Assembly (NCBI RefSeq): GCF_030505195.1
Contig: NZ_CP129672.1
Span: 682,001 to 746,000 of the forward strand
Length of the DNA stretch: 64,000 bases
Direction: 5' to 3'
Origin: Comamonas testosteroni
Lineage (GTDB): Bacteria; Pseudomonadota; Gammaproteobacteria; Burkholderiales; Burkholderiaceae_C
Part shown: positions 19,068 to 27,700 of the stretch, one piece after another
Position numbering within the stretch: the first letter of the stretch is position 1
Layout: every line of letters starts with the position of its first letter
Notes under the pieces: model-generated
Database searches by the model: none
What the model saw: the letters and a program-made list of their open reading frames with translations, nothing else
Told to the model about the DNA's origin: nothing
Translations under genes and position numbers: made by a program

Positions 19068-22000
19068 ATGCCAACACATAGCCTTTCCCCAATTAACGAA
19101 TCCCAATTTCTGAAAATTGTCAATGACGACAGTGTAAAACGAACCTATGTAATTTTCTCATCCGTAGACATCGAGCCCGGAAAATTCATGTTTTGGCGGG
19201 TTATGGCCACTATTAGCGGCAGTAAAATATTCCTTAACGATGAAAATAATGGATGGTACGTTCATGGAATCCCAACTCTTGGCGCCAACGTAGAAGAGTC
19301 AACGCAAGCACTTCTTGAGATCATAAAAAAAACTGAGCCACAAGAGGTAATTTTGCTAGGGCCATCGATGGGCGGCTATGCAGCAATGCTGTATGGATGT
19401 CTTTTGAAGCCAATGTTACCAGGGATAAAAATTCGCTGCCTTTCTTTCGGTGGTGAATTTTTACTTTACGAACGTGAAACGCGAAGCAAACTACTGTCAA
19501 AGAAGCCGCCAAATCCAAAATATGCAGATTTACGACCATTATTAAAAAGCTCCGAACTGGCCGTCACACATGTATTTGGCGACACCGATTTGGTTGATCT
19601 TTACCAAGCTTCTTTAATTTCCACATACAGCAATATTATAACAATCGCAGTAAATAATGCGCCGCATGCAGTTTCAACATTTATCGGACAGAATTTCAAT
19701 CTTATTGAATTCATAAGATCTTTCGGTGAAAATGGGGCACCAATCAATATTCCTTGCTCCGTTGAATATAAAAAAAATGGATTCTGTGAAAGCCTTTTCA
19801 ATGGTCATATTGCATTATTAGACAATGACATAGAAACGGCTCTCGACAAATTAAAATTTGCGGCCTCCCTCTGGCCCACGCATTCGGTCACACGGCACAA
19901 GTACGGAATTGCTCTCTATCAAGCAGGAGAAATAGAGGATGCATTATTCGAGCAAGAATCCGCTTTACAACTTTGCCCATCCCTAGATCACGCCCACTAC
20001 CACCTAGGCCTTCTACTGACCAAGCTCGGCAGAAAGAGTGAGGCTATCTCAGCTTACCAAGAATGCGTAAGAATTCAGCCGCGACATTTTTCTGCACGAT
20101 TTGCACTTACGGAGCTTCTAATTCAAATGGAAGCATTCCGATATGGCTTTGATCATATTAGTTACATTCTAAACCATGATCCGAACAATAAGCGAGCCAT
20201 ATCGCTGCTTGAAATCTTAAGTGCTAAATCACCAAAAATAATGGAAAACAAAAAAAGCCCACCCGAAATATCCTTGATAGCACAGTTCAGCTTCGACAAA
20301 ACACAAGGTCTCCCACTCTCGGAACGAGAAATTTTCAGAAGTGACACAACTTCATCACTAATAAAATCCAGAACTGCAATATTGCATCATCTTAAGCCAT
20401 GCTTAAGCGAAAGCGAGACTCTGATCCAAAGCGAATCAAGGCGCGGGAATTGGATTAATGTTGCAGCGTTAGGACGCTACATTACGGCTTCTTGGCCCTT
20501 GAAAGCACGCGGTTACCTTGCCCAATTTGATGGGATGTTTAATCTGGGTCTTCGAAAAGATGCATTAGACTCTATAGATCTCGCCGAAAAAACAATCGGT
20601 CTTGCGCCACTCGTGACACACAGAAAAATGCGTGCGCAAAATTATATGCGACACTGGACATTGGCGGTAAGCTCATTCTTCGCAGACCCTCTTGCTTCCA
20701 AAGACGAAAGATGTCTGCGGGAGGCATTCTCTGCAAGTGTGCAGATGATGGACTTTAATGCTTCTATGGAAATATTAGAGTTTGCGAGAACACATGAAAG
20801 TCTATTCAATGAATTAAGCAAAGAGCTCGCTCGCTGTGTCTCAGAAAGCTCTGTCGCATTTGAAAATTGGCACTTCTACGAAAATAATAGTGCAGAAACC
20901 GCGTTAGAACAAGCAGTATCAAATAACGATTATCGTGCTATTGAAGTAGGCTACTGGGAAATTTTCAGATCCGGCCGTCGAGATACATCTTTCTTTGATG
21001 CTGCAACTCAGCCACTTCCATATGAGTCTGGCTATGACAATAGAGTTTTCTTTTTCCGGCATGCAGCATATTTTGCACATCCTACAAACCTTGACTATGC
21101 AAAGAAGCTTGCGAGGTGTTTTTTACATTGGCGACTAATCGATGAAGCCCACCAATTGCTAGAAAATCACGTACGGGATGGTGCTAATGACAGTGAGTAT
21201 CTTGTGCTCAGGTGCAGAGCACGAGACTCAGTAAAAGGTGCGTCAACCACACCCCTTATGAACTTGCACTGGGATCAAATTTCTTCCAATTCATTTGCAA
21301 CGTTTGACGCAATACGTCAGGCGAATCTAGCGGTTTGGAATGGAAATACAGAGCTTGCATCGCTAGCAAAATCAGCTATTTCTCGCTATAGCACTAGCCA
21401 AGCAGCAATCGAACTCCTGCAACTCTCTCAACCTCCAAAAATTAGTTCATCTATCCGAATGCCTAAAGTTGCTTTATGCATTTCCGGCCAACTTAGAGCA
21501 TTTGAAGAAAACTGCAGCCATATTCAAAAAAATATTGTAGCACCCTTAAAGGCTGATGTATTCATTCACACCTGGGATCAACAACCTAGCTCCCCACCCG
21601 AACTTAGAATAATCCAACGTTTCATCGGCAACGAACTGACTCAAGCACTGCCATCACACCTTCGCCATATCTCTGCATTTCGTAAACGCTTTCCGACCGC
21701 CACACAAAAGCTCACAGAACCCACTTTCACTGAAGTGACAAATGACAGGATTTCATCCCTCATAAAGTGCAAAAAAATTTCCATCGAGTCAGAGAAAATA
21801 TTTCTTGATCGCGTAAATCTTGATAAAGCGATATTACACCAAGGCAAGCCCAATCAGGCAAAGATGTTTTACAAGATACACGCCTGCAACAACCTACGTC
21901 TTGCAACTGAACTAGAAACAAACGAAGACTATGATGTCGTTATTCGCATGCGTCCAGATCTTCGAATTAGATTTCCAGAAATCGCACAATTCATATCGGC

Positions 22001-22394
22001 ATGTGCAGCAAACCCTAACCTAGTCTACGTAAATAGCACACATGGAGATGGAATCAGCGATCTATTCGCCATAGCATCTGGAAGTGCTATGAACGCATAC
22101 TCCTCCGTCTGGAAATTTCTAATTAAGTACAAAAAATTCGATTATATTCCGGGATTTTCCAATCGACCCGCAGAAACTTTACTCGGACAACACCTTATGG
22201 CTTCAGGCTTGGATGTCCGTATTTTGCCAACTGAGGAAATTACGTTACTTTCCAATACCCCAATAGAATCAATTGATATAACAAACGAACTGAATTTAGA
22301 TTCTGAAAAATATGGAGATACATCGGAAGTAGAAAATTTCATTTCCGCCTACAAAATTTGGCGCACGCAAAATCTTAAATTTCAACTATCATGA
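19068..22394 (+). CDS. Hydrolase-TPR-glycosyltransferase cargo protein
   Basis: The product has 1,108 residues. Residues about 25-215 form an alpha/beta-hydrolase-like domain: the nucleophile elbow GPSMGG (Ser100), Asp172 or Asp174 in FGDTDLVD, and His200 in NAPH complete a plausible triad. Residues 235-390 hold tetratricopeptide-like repeats, with further helical repeats up to about 790. From about 799 a glycosyltransferase-like domain starts with VALCISGQLRAFEENC, DVFIHTWD and later VVIRMRPDLRIRF. Codon use is AT-rich, unlike the phage, so it was acquired separately. Likely role: modification of a surface polysaccharide after lysogeny (inference). No ribosome site is obvious. Confidence 0.75.
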   Translation: MPTHSLSPINESQFLKIVNDDSVKRTYVIFSSVDIEPGKFMFWRVMATISGSKIFLNDENNGWYVHGIPTLGANVEESTQALLEIIKKTEPQEVILLGPSMGGYAAMLYGCLLKPMLPGIKIRCLSFGGEFLLYERETRSKLLSKKPPNPKYADLRPLLKSSELAVTHVFGDTDLVDLYQASLISTYSNIITIAVNNAPHAVSTFIGQNFNLIEFIRSFGENGAPINIPCSVEYKKNGFCESLFNGHIALLDNDIETALDKLKFAASLWPTHSVTRHKYGIALYQAGEIEDALFEQESALQLCPSLDHAHYHLGLLLTKLGRKSEAISAYQECVRIQPRHFSARFALTELLIQMEAFRYGFDHISYILNHDPNNKRAISLLEILSAKSPKIMENKKSPPEISLIAQFSFDKTQGLPLSEREIFRSDTTSSLIKSRTAILHHLKPCLSESETLIQSESRRGNWINVAALGRYITASWPLKARGYLAQFDGMFNLGLRKDALDSIDLAEKTIGLAPLVTHRKMRAQNYMRHWTLAVSSFFADPLASKDERCLREAFSASVQMMDFNASMEILEFARTHESLFNELSKELARCVSESSVAFENWHFYENNSAETALEQAVSNNDYRAIEVGYWEIFRSGRRDTSFFDAATQPLPYESGYDNRVFFFRHAAYFAHPTNLDYAKKLARCFLHWRLIDEAHQLLENHVRDGANDSEYLVLRCRARDSVKGASTTPLMNLHWDQISSNSFATFDAIRQANLAVWNGNTELASLAKSAISRYSTSQAAIELLQLSQPPKISSSIRMPKVALCISGQLRAFEENCSHIQKNIVAPLKADVFIHTWDQQPSSPPELRIIQRFIGNELTQALPSHLRHISAFRKRFPTATQKLTEPTFTEVTNDRISSLIKCKKISIESEKIFLDRVNLDKAILHQGKPNQAKMFYKIHACNNLRLATELETNEDYDVVIRMRPDLRIRFPEIAQFISACAANPNLVYVNSTHGDGISDLFAIASGSAMNAYSSVWKFLIKYKKFDYIPGFSNRPAETLLGQHLMASGLDVRILPTEEITLLSNTPIESIDITNELNLDSEKYGDTSEVENFISAYKIWRTQNLKFQLS

Positions 22395-22576
22395 AAAATT
22401 TAAAAAATAATCTATATCCTATTTTGATCGAGGCCGATGAAGCAAATGAACTTTGCATACGCGAAGGCTGGTATATTTCCGATGGGAAGTCGATCTCACT
22501 TTACAGTGATGGCTCCCCATTTGGAAGTGAGTTAGAAGCGTTAAATCACATTGAAACCTTAGCACTCAATACATAA
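22391..22576 (+). CDS. Small protein coupled to the cargo gene
   Basis: The product has 61 residues, and its ATG overlaps the stop of the big gene (ATGA), so it is translated with it. It is acidic, and AT-rich like its partner. It contains EANELCIREGWYISDG. No domain is recognised; a partner or regulator of the big protein is possible. Confidence 0.6.
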   Translation: MKNLKNNLYPILIEADEANELCIREGWYISDGKSISLYSDGSPFGSELEALNHIETLALNT

Positions 22577-22588
22577 CAACAGAACTTA

Positions 22589-22620
22589 GAGGCATTTCCT
22601 AAAAATAACGGAATTGCCTC
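22589..22620 (+). terminator. Hairpin after the cargo genes
   Basis: GAGGCA-t-TTCC pairs with GGAA-t-TGCCTC (one T/T mismatch) around a 10-base A-rich loop. No T tract follows, so termination would be weak; it marks the right edge of the low-GC insert. A separate 7-base palindrome GTCACTG/CAGTGAC lies at 22713-22727. Confidence 0.4.
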
Positions 22621-22800
22621 ATCTAGTGTTCGGCACTTATTCAATCGCAGTGCATTAAGGCGGGTCACTACATCGACAAATTGGCCATCAGTTCGGATGA
22701 CCGATTACATGTGTCACTGGCAGTGACTGTCTTATACCTCTCCGAGGACAAGTGGACTGCTCCGCCCATCACGAGGGAAAGACCTGGTGGATCGTTCGGC

Positions 22801-23202
22801 TCAGAAAGCTGAAATGCGCTCGCCCAGAATCACAGACAGTTCGCGCATCACATCGAGCTGGCGGCGCATGCAGGCCTGCTCATCGGGGTCCAGCTGGCGA
22901 AACAAGGCATTGCGCAGAATGAACTCGTCCAGCCTGGTGATTCGGATGTCCAGCTCCTGCTTCTCATCCAGCACGCGCTGCTGATGGGGCGGCAACGCGC
23001 CCACGCTGGAATTGCCACCATTGATGCAGTGTTCCAGCATCGCCTTGGCCTGGCCGAAGTGCAGTAGGTTCGTGCCCGTGGGGTTCATGCCAGCGTGTGG
23101 CGAGCGGGTGAAGGTGATGCCACAGTCAGGCGCAAAGTCAGTCGGCAGAGGCCAGGATAGGAAGCGGCCGACCATCTGTTCGGTGATTGCAATTTTGCTC
23201 AT
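22801..23202 (-). CDS. Two-part phage protein after the lysis genes
   Basis: The product has 133 residues, with AAGGAA upstream. Residues 1-60 (VGRFLSWPLPTDF, HAGMNPTGTNLLHFGQAKAML) are a widespread short phage module. Residues 70-133 (DIRITRLDEFILRNALFRQL, MRRQLDVMRELSVILGERI) match another common phage helical module that usually stands alone. This looks like a fusion of the two. Function unknown. It is the last gene of the lysis unit. Confidence 0.6.
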   Translation of the reverse strand: MSKIAITEQMVGRFLSWPLPTDFAPDCGITFTRSPHAGMNPTGTNLLHFGQAKAMLEHCINGGNSSVGALPPHQQRVLDEKQELDIRITRLDEFILRNALFRQLDPDEQACMRRQLDVMRELSVILGERISAF

Positions 23203-23690
23203 TGGTTTTCCTTGGTTTGGGGAATCACTGGCCAGGCTGCGCGGCAGGTTGCTGCATCAGCTGCGTGGCCATCAGCTCGGATTGCCAGCTCCGTGTATCG
23301 CTGGCTGCACTGTCCGAATACTTTTCCGAGGGCTCTGGCGTACTCGATGAGGGCGGCGGGGGAAGCGTCAGCAAGTCGCTGCTCGGCATCGGACAGTTGC
23401 TGGCGCAGGCCGTCACGCTCACGGCGAGCGCGATCAGCAGCAGCCTGCAAAGCGGCCTGCTTCTGGATGGCGTCATTCAAGGCTCCTTGGTATTTGTCAT
23501 TGACCGCGCGTTCGACGGCCAGCACGCGCCGGGCGGCGGTCGTGCGCTCATCAGCGATCTGCTCGCGGTATTGGCTGGCCTGCAGGCGCGCGTCGGCCAG
23601 GTCCGCACCTAGACGGGCCTCCTGAAAGTACCAGACGCCGGTACCAGCGAGTGCAGCCGCAACGATGTGAGTAATTGCCCTCACTGTCAT
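23199..23690 (-). CDS. i-spanin (Rz-like)
   Basis: The product has 163 residues. The ATG at 23690 overlaps the endolysin stop. It has one N-terminal membrane segment (residues about 5-22), then a long periplasmic coiled coil with many Arg/Gln/Ala heptads (35-105), and a short C-terminal domain with two Cys residues. It should bridge to the outer-membrane partner encoded inside it and fuse the two membranes at lysis. Confidence 0.85.
   Translation of the reverse strand: MTVRAITHIVAAALAGTGVWYFQEARLGADLADARLQASQYREQIADERTTAARRVLAVERAVNDKYQGALNDAIQKQAALQAAADRARRERDGLRQQLSDAEQRLADASPAALIEYARALGKVFGQCSQRYTELAIRADGHAADAATCRAAWPVIPQTKENQ
23225..23476 (-). CDS. o-spanin (Rz1-like lipoprotein), nested in Rz
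   Basis: The product has 83 residues in another frame entirely within the i-spanin gene, as in lambda. A basic start, hydrophobic stretch and lipobox V21-T22-A23-C24 predict an outer-membrane lipoprotein; Cys24 would be lipid-modified. It is followed by a Pro-rich segment (LPPPPSSSTPEP), typical of Rz1. Confidence 0.85.
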   Translation of the reverse strand: MTPSRSRPLCRLLLIALAVSVTACASNCPMPSSDLLTLPPPPSSSTPEPSEKYSDSAASDTRSWQSELMATQLMQQPAAQPGQ

Positions 23691-24298
23691 GGCAGTACCC
23701 CGGCCATGAAGTGGCCATCCCGGCCCCAGCTCGAGCACAGCTCGGCCGTCGTGCCGCGCCGATCCACCAGCCCGGCCAGCACGGCGCTCTTGCCGTTGAC
23801 CGTGCCGCGCACCCATTTGGGCATCTGGGCGCAGGCACCATCCAGATCCCCGGCATTGGCCAGGGCCCGCATCGTGCTGCCGGCCACTTGCGCCTCGCCC
23901 AAGTTGTAGATCATGTCGATGAGGCTGGCCTGCACCCACACGTTGTAGGTGCTCCAGTGGCGGAACATGCGCTTCGCCGCGGCCTCTGCAGCCAAGTACA
24001 TTGGCAGCTCAAGCCGCATGCAGTCTGTCTTGGTGTAGTAACGCCCAGCCACGACCTCCGGGCCCGTTACCCCATTGCAGACAGTCAGCGGCTGACCCTT
24101 GCCCACCTTGTCCACGTAGGGAGTGCCGATGTGTCGGCCGCTGCTCTCGTAATAGGCGCCAATGTCCATAGCGAGCAGCACCGCCTCGGATGGCTGGGGC
24201 TCCCCAGGCGGCAGCATGCTGGCAGCGCCAGCCCCCAGAAGCATGATGGTCAGCGCGGTCTGCACCAGGCGTTGTTTGAGGATGGAAGGCATGCTCAT
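23687..24298 (-). CDS. SAR endolysin, GH24 lysozyme
   Basis: The product has 203 residues and its start overlaps the holin stop (ATGA). An N-terminal weak membrane anchor (residues 12-29, Ala/Gly-rich) is the signal-arrest-release type. The lysozyme domain resembles the phage 21 endolysin: Glu51, Asp63 and a Thr in TVCNGVTG are the likely catalytic residues, followed by YYTKTDCMRLE and the IYNLG helix. The Glu-Asp gap is longer than in T4 lysozyme. It cleaves peptidoglycan once released from the membrane. Confidence 0.88.
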   Translation of the reverse strand: MSMPSILKQRLVQTALTIMLLGAGAASMLPPGEPQPSEAVLLAMDIGAYYESSGRHIGTPYVDKVGKGQPLTVCNGVTGPEVVAGRYYTKTDCMRLELPMYLAAEAAAKRMFRHWSTYNVWVQASLIDMIYNLGEAQVAGSTMRALANAGDLDGACAQMPKWVRGTVNGKSAVLAGLVDRRGTTAELCSSWGRDGHFMAGVLP

Positions 24299-24597
24299 GG
24301 CGCGCCGTCCTTTCCGCAGGCCTCGCGGGCCCGCTGCTGCAGACGCTGGCGCTCCTGGTCGCGGAGATAGTCACGCCGCCATTTCCAGATCAGGAAAGAG
24401 GCCTGCAGCGCCACAAACGCAATGGAAGCAAGCACCAGCCAGTCACTCAGCGGCAGGCCTGCAAGGCGAAAGCTCACTGCAGTGCCTGCGCCAGGTGTTG
24501 CCTGGTAGGCAGCGCCAGCAATGTCCTGTTTTTGCTCTGCACTCAGATGCTGGTGAATCCCCAGCAGGCCCAGCCATGCAGTAAGGATTTTCTTCAT
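24295..24597 (-). CDS. Holin
   Basis: The product has 100 residues. The ATG at 24597 has AGGAGGGG upstream; the longer in-frame extension lacks support. One clear membrane segment (residues about 50-68, WLVLASIAFVALQASFLIW) follows an amphipathic N-terminal half and is followed by a basic Arg-rich tail. It is the first gene of holin, endolysin, Rz/Rz1. With a SAR endolysin it would act as a pinholin-type timer. Confidence 0.75.
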   Translation of the reverse strand: MKKILTAWLGLLGIHQHLSAEQKQDIAGAAYQATPGAGTAVSFRLAGLPLSDWLVLASIAFVALQASFLIWKWRRDYLRDQERQRLQQRAREACGKDGAP

Positions 24598-24674
24598 GCT
24601 GCAGCCCCTCCTGTATGAGAGGTTGCGGCATGTCCGTATGCGGCCGGCGCCGTTGTGTGTGTGATGGGCATCGA

Positions 24675-24741
24675 GGTTCCTTGGTAGGAACCGCACGCCC
24701 CGGGCAGTGAGTGTGTGGGCGCATTATCTTCACGCCCACAC
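24675..24741 (-). promoter_or_regulatory. Two hairpins between the giant gene and the holin
   Basis: A perfect 9-base inverted repeat GTGTGGGCG/CGCCCACAC (24713-24721, 24733-24741) and a 6-base one GGTTCC/GGAACC (24675-24680, 24687-24692) fill the gap. Neither has a T tract. They may modulate read-through from the late operon into the lysis genes. Confidence 0.45.
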
Positions 24742-24747
24742 CTCGGA

Positions 24748-27700
24748 TCAAGGGGCTGTGGTGCCCCCTTGCGCTTCCGCTAAAGATTGACGCACGCTCG
24801 CGCGAATCGACTTCGGGGCAGCTGCTGCAACCCGCTCGGCCTTGGTCTGGCGCATCTTGATCACCCGCTGACGTACTGAGCGCCTGTCGATGAATAGAGG
24901 GCTCTCCGGGTTTCGACGATTCCAGGCCTGCTGGCGCTCACGAATCTCGGCCTGGCGCTTCACGTCCTTGTCATAGACGGCCTGAGCCATGTCTGCAGTC
25001 AGGCGCTCCTTCATGGCACGGTTCTGCCCGATCAGGTTCTGCTCGGTAGCCGTGGCCTCCTGAGTCTCTGCCACAGACTTGGGCTGGAACCCGACAGCCT
25101 TTGCCACGGCCTCGCCCAACGTCACATCGATGACCTTGCGGCCCTTGCTGTCCTTGTAGACCCCGCTGTCGGCCATGTCGTAGCCCTTGGCCAAGTTGCG
25201 CACGGCGGTGGGCGATACCTCAAGAGCAGCGCCAGCAATATCCCCCGTGAGCGCCTTGCGGGCGCCTGTGGCGGCACGCTGGATCAAGTCGCCCGCCGGG
25301 CCGATGATCTCCAGCATGTCCCGGCTGTGGTCGCGCTTCTCTAGGAACAGGCCGGTACCGGGGATAAGGTTGCCCATGCCCAGGCGGCCAGAAATGTCCA
25401 CCGGCGCGCCAGGCAGACCCGACACACCCTGCTCGATGAAATCAGCCAGCTCCTTGCCCAACACCTCCTGCATCAACTGCTTGCGCCACTGCTTGACGCT
25501 CATGCTGTAGCCCATCAGCTGCCCGCCGGCATCGATCAGGTCCTCGATGTCTTCAGCGAACGGCAGACCGCCGGCGCCGCCCATCAGCATCAGCATGGCG
25601 ATTGACCAGCCCACGGCGCGGCGGCCAGCTGCTCGCTCTGGGCTTCCTGCTGGGCCCTGTGTCCACATGCGCTGCATCAGCTCCAGGTAGGACACGCTAT
25701 ATGTCTTAAAGGCAAACATAGTGCCCCCGATGGTTCCCCGTGCCCATTGCGGTTTCACAGCCTTGGAATAGACGAACTGGGTATCCAGCACCGCTTTGCG
25801 CGCGAATGCAGAAGGGTTCTGAATGCCCTGCTCCTTCGCCAAGCGGTAAGAGGCAATGAAGGTGCTGCGGCGGTTGAACTGCTCGGCCAGGGCGAAGGGC
25901 TGGCCCCATGCCACCTTGGTACGCTCCCATGCATTCGCTGCAGTTGCTCGAGCATTCCCTGCAGCCGTCCCATCACCGGCGCGCAGCGCACCCGCACCGC
26001 GGGCCTGCGACATCAGCTGGTGGATTTCCTGCGGGCTGACCACGCCATCGTCTTCGGCAGACTGCAGGGCCTTGGCAAGGTCGGCCTCGTACTGGAAGCC
26101 CTTGGTTCCCATGTCCTTGAGCGCGCGGGCCAGTTGCGCCCCGGCCTTCTTCATGCCGCCGTACTGGCTCAGCCATGGCAGCGTCACCTGGAAAGGCTGG
26201 GTCATGTTCACAAATGCCGAAGCCAGCGAGCCGCCCAGGTACTGGGCAAACAGCATGCCGCGCACGGCCTGCCCCTCCTCCTGGGGATCCTGGATGTAGC
26301 TGCGCAAGCCCATAGCCAGGTCGCGCAGTTCGCCCTGCTGCTGCGGGATGGCAGCAATGGCCTTTTCCATCCGTCCTGCATTCAGCCCTTGCGCACCTGC
26401 CCGTGCGTTTGAGTAGACAAAGTTCGCCACGACACGGCCCACGTCTTGGCTGTAGCCCGCCGTACCCTTGCGATGGATCAGGCGCTTGAGCGCGCTGTGA
26501 TTGTTCTTGGTGATCTTCAGGTACTCCTGAAACGCTTTGTCCTGGGCTTCATTGCCCTGGGACTTCAGACCCAGCATTTCTCCGAACTGCTCCAGCGTCT
26601 CGGGAGTCACACCGGCGAATAGCTTGAACGTCTGTTCCGTCATGGTTCCCTGTTCCACCTTGGCGCCAGGGAAGGTCAGGCGGAAGTCGCGCGCAGCTGT
26701 GTTCGCCTCGCGAATCGTCTCGTACATGCCGAAATACTGGCGCTCGCCGGCGGCGTCCACCACATCCACGAAGTAGCGGCCGAAGCGCGACAGCGGTGCA
26801 TAGCCGGCCTGCTGCAGGTCGGTCGCCATATCCAGGCGGCGACGCACATCCTGCTGCATCTCCGCCAGGCGGTCCCGGTTGTCGGGGTTGGCTTTGGAGT
26901 CCTGCTCCAAGGTGTCCAGCAGCAGCTGGGCCGCGCTATCCATGGACGGCTGCTCGAGCACGGCATCACGCATGGCGACGTACTCATCGCCCAGGGTCCG
27001 CATCATGTCGGCGCGGGCCGTCATGTCGATGGAGCGATCAATGGCCGCGCGCGCTTCCCGGTACAGACTGATCTGATCCGGGGTCGCGCCAAACTGAGAC
27101 TGCAGCTCTTTATCACTCCATACAACGCCAGCCTTGAGAATCTTGCTCTCAAAGCGGGAGTTGATGTTCTTTTCAAACTGGGCCACGGGCAGGCCTTGCC
27201 ACATGGCAAGCACGCCTGCGTCGATCCGGTTGGCCTTCAGCAGCATGGCTGCCTTGTTGTGCACGCCCAGGTTCGCGTACTTCTTGGTCAGATCCTCCAC
27301 CAGGGTGGCCTGGCCGTTGATGTCGCGCCCCCACAGCAGCGTTCCCTCAAACAGAGGGCGGGCCACGGCCTTGTTGTCAGCAGCAGATACCGGGCGCTTG
27401 CGGTTCTTGCCCAGGATGTCCCCCATGCTGTCGACTCGAGGCAGGATGCGCGGCGCTTGGTCGGCGGCATCGTTGGCGAGCATGCTCACATCGTCAATGT
27501 TCTGCTGGGCGGATTCGTAGACGGGTTTGAAAAACGGGTTGCGCTCGGCCAGGTGGCGCATGGTCCCCACGGTCTTGTCCCACATGGAGACTTTGCCGGG
27601 GTGGCTCAGGATGCTGTCGATCTGGGAAAGCGCGCTGTCCTTGATGTCGGCCAGGCGCGAACGGCTGAAGAGCGGGCCGTCTTCTAGTGAGCCTGGGCCA

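Noticed and set aside
23225..23690. Rz/Rz1 nesting as a novel overlap
   Set aside because: Nested spanin genes are common in phages, so it is annotated but not listed as a finding.
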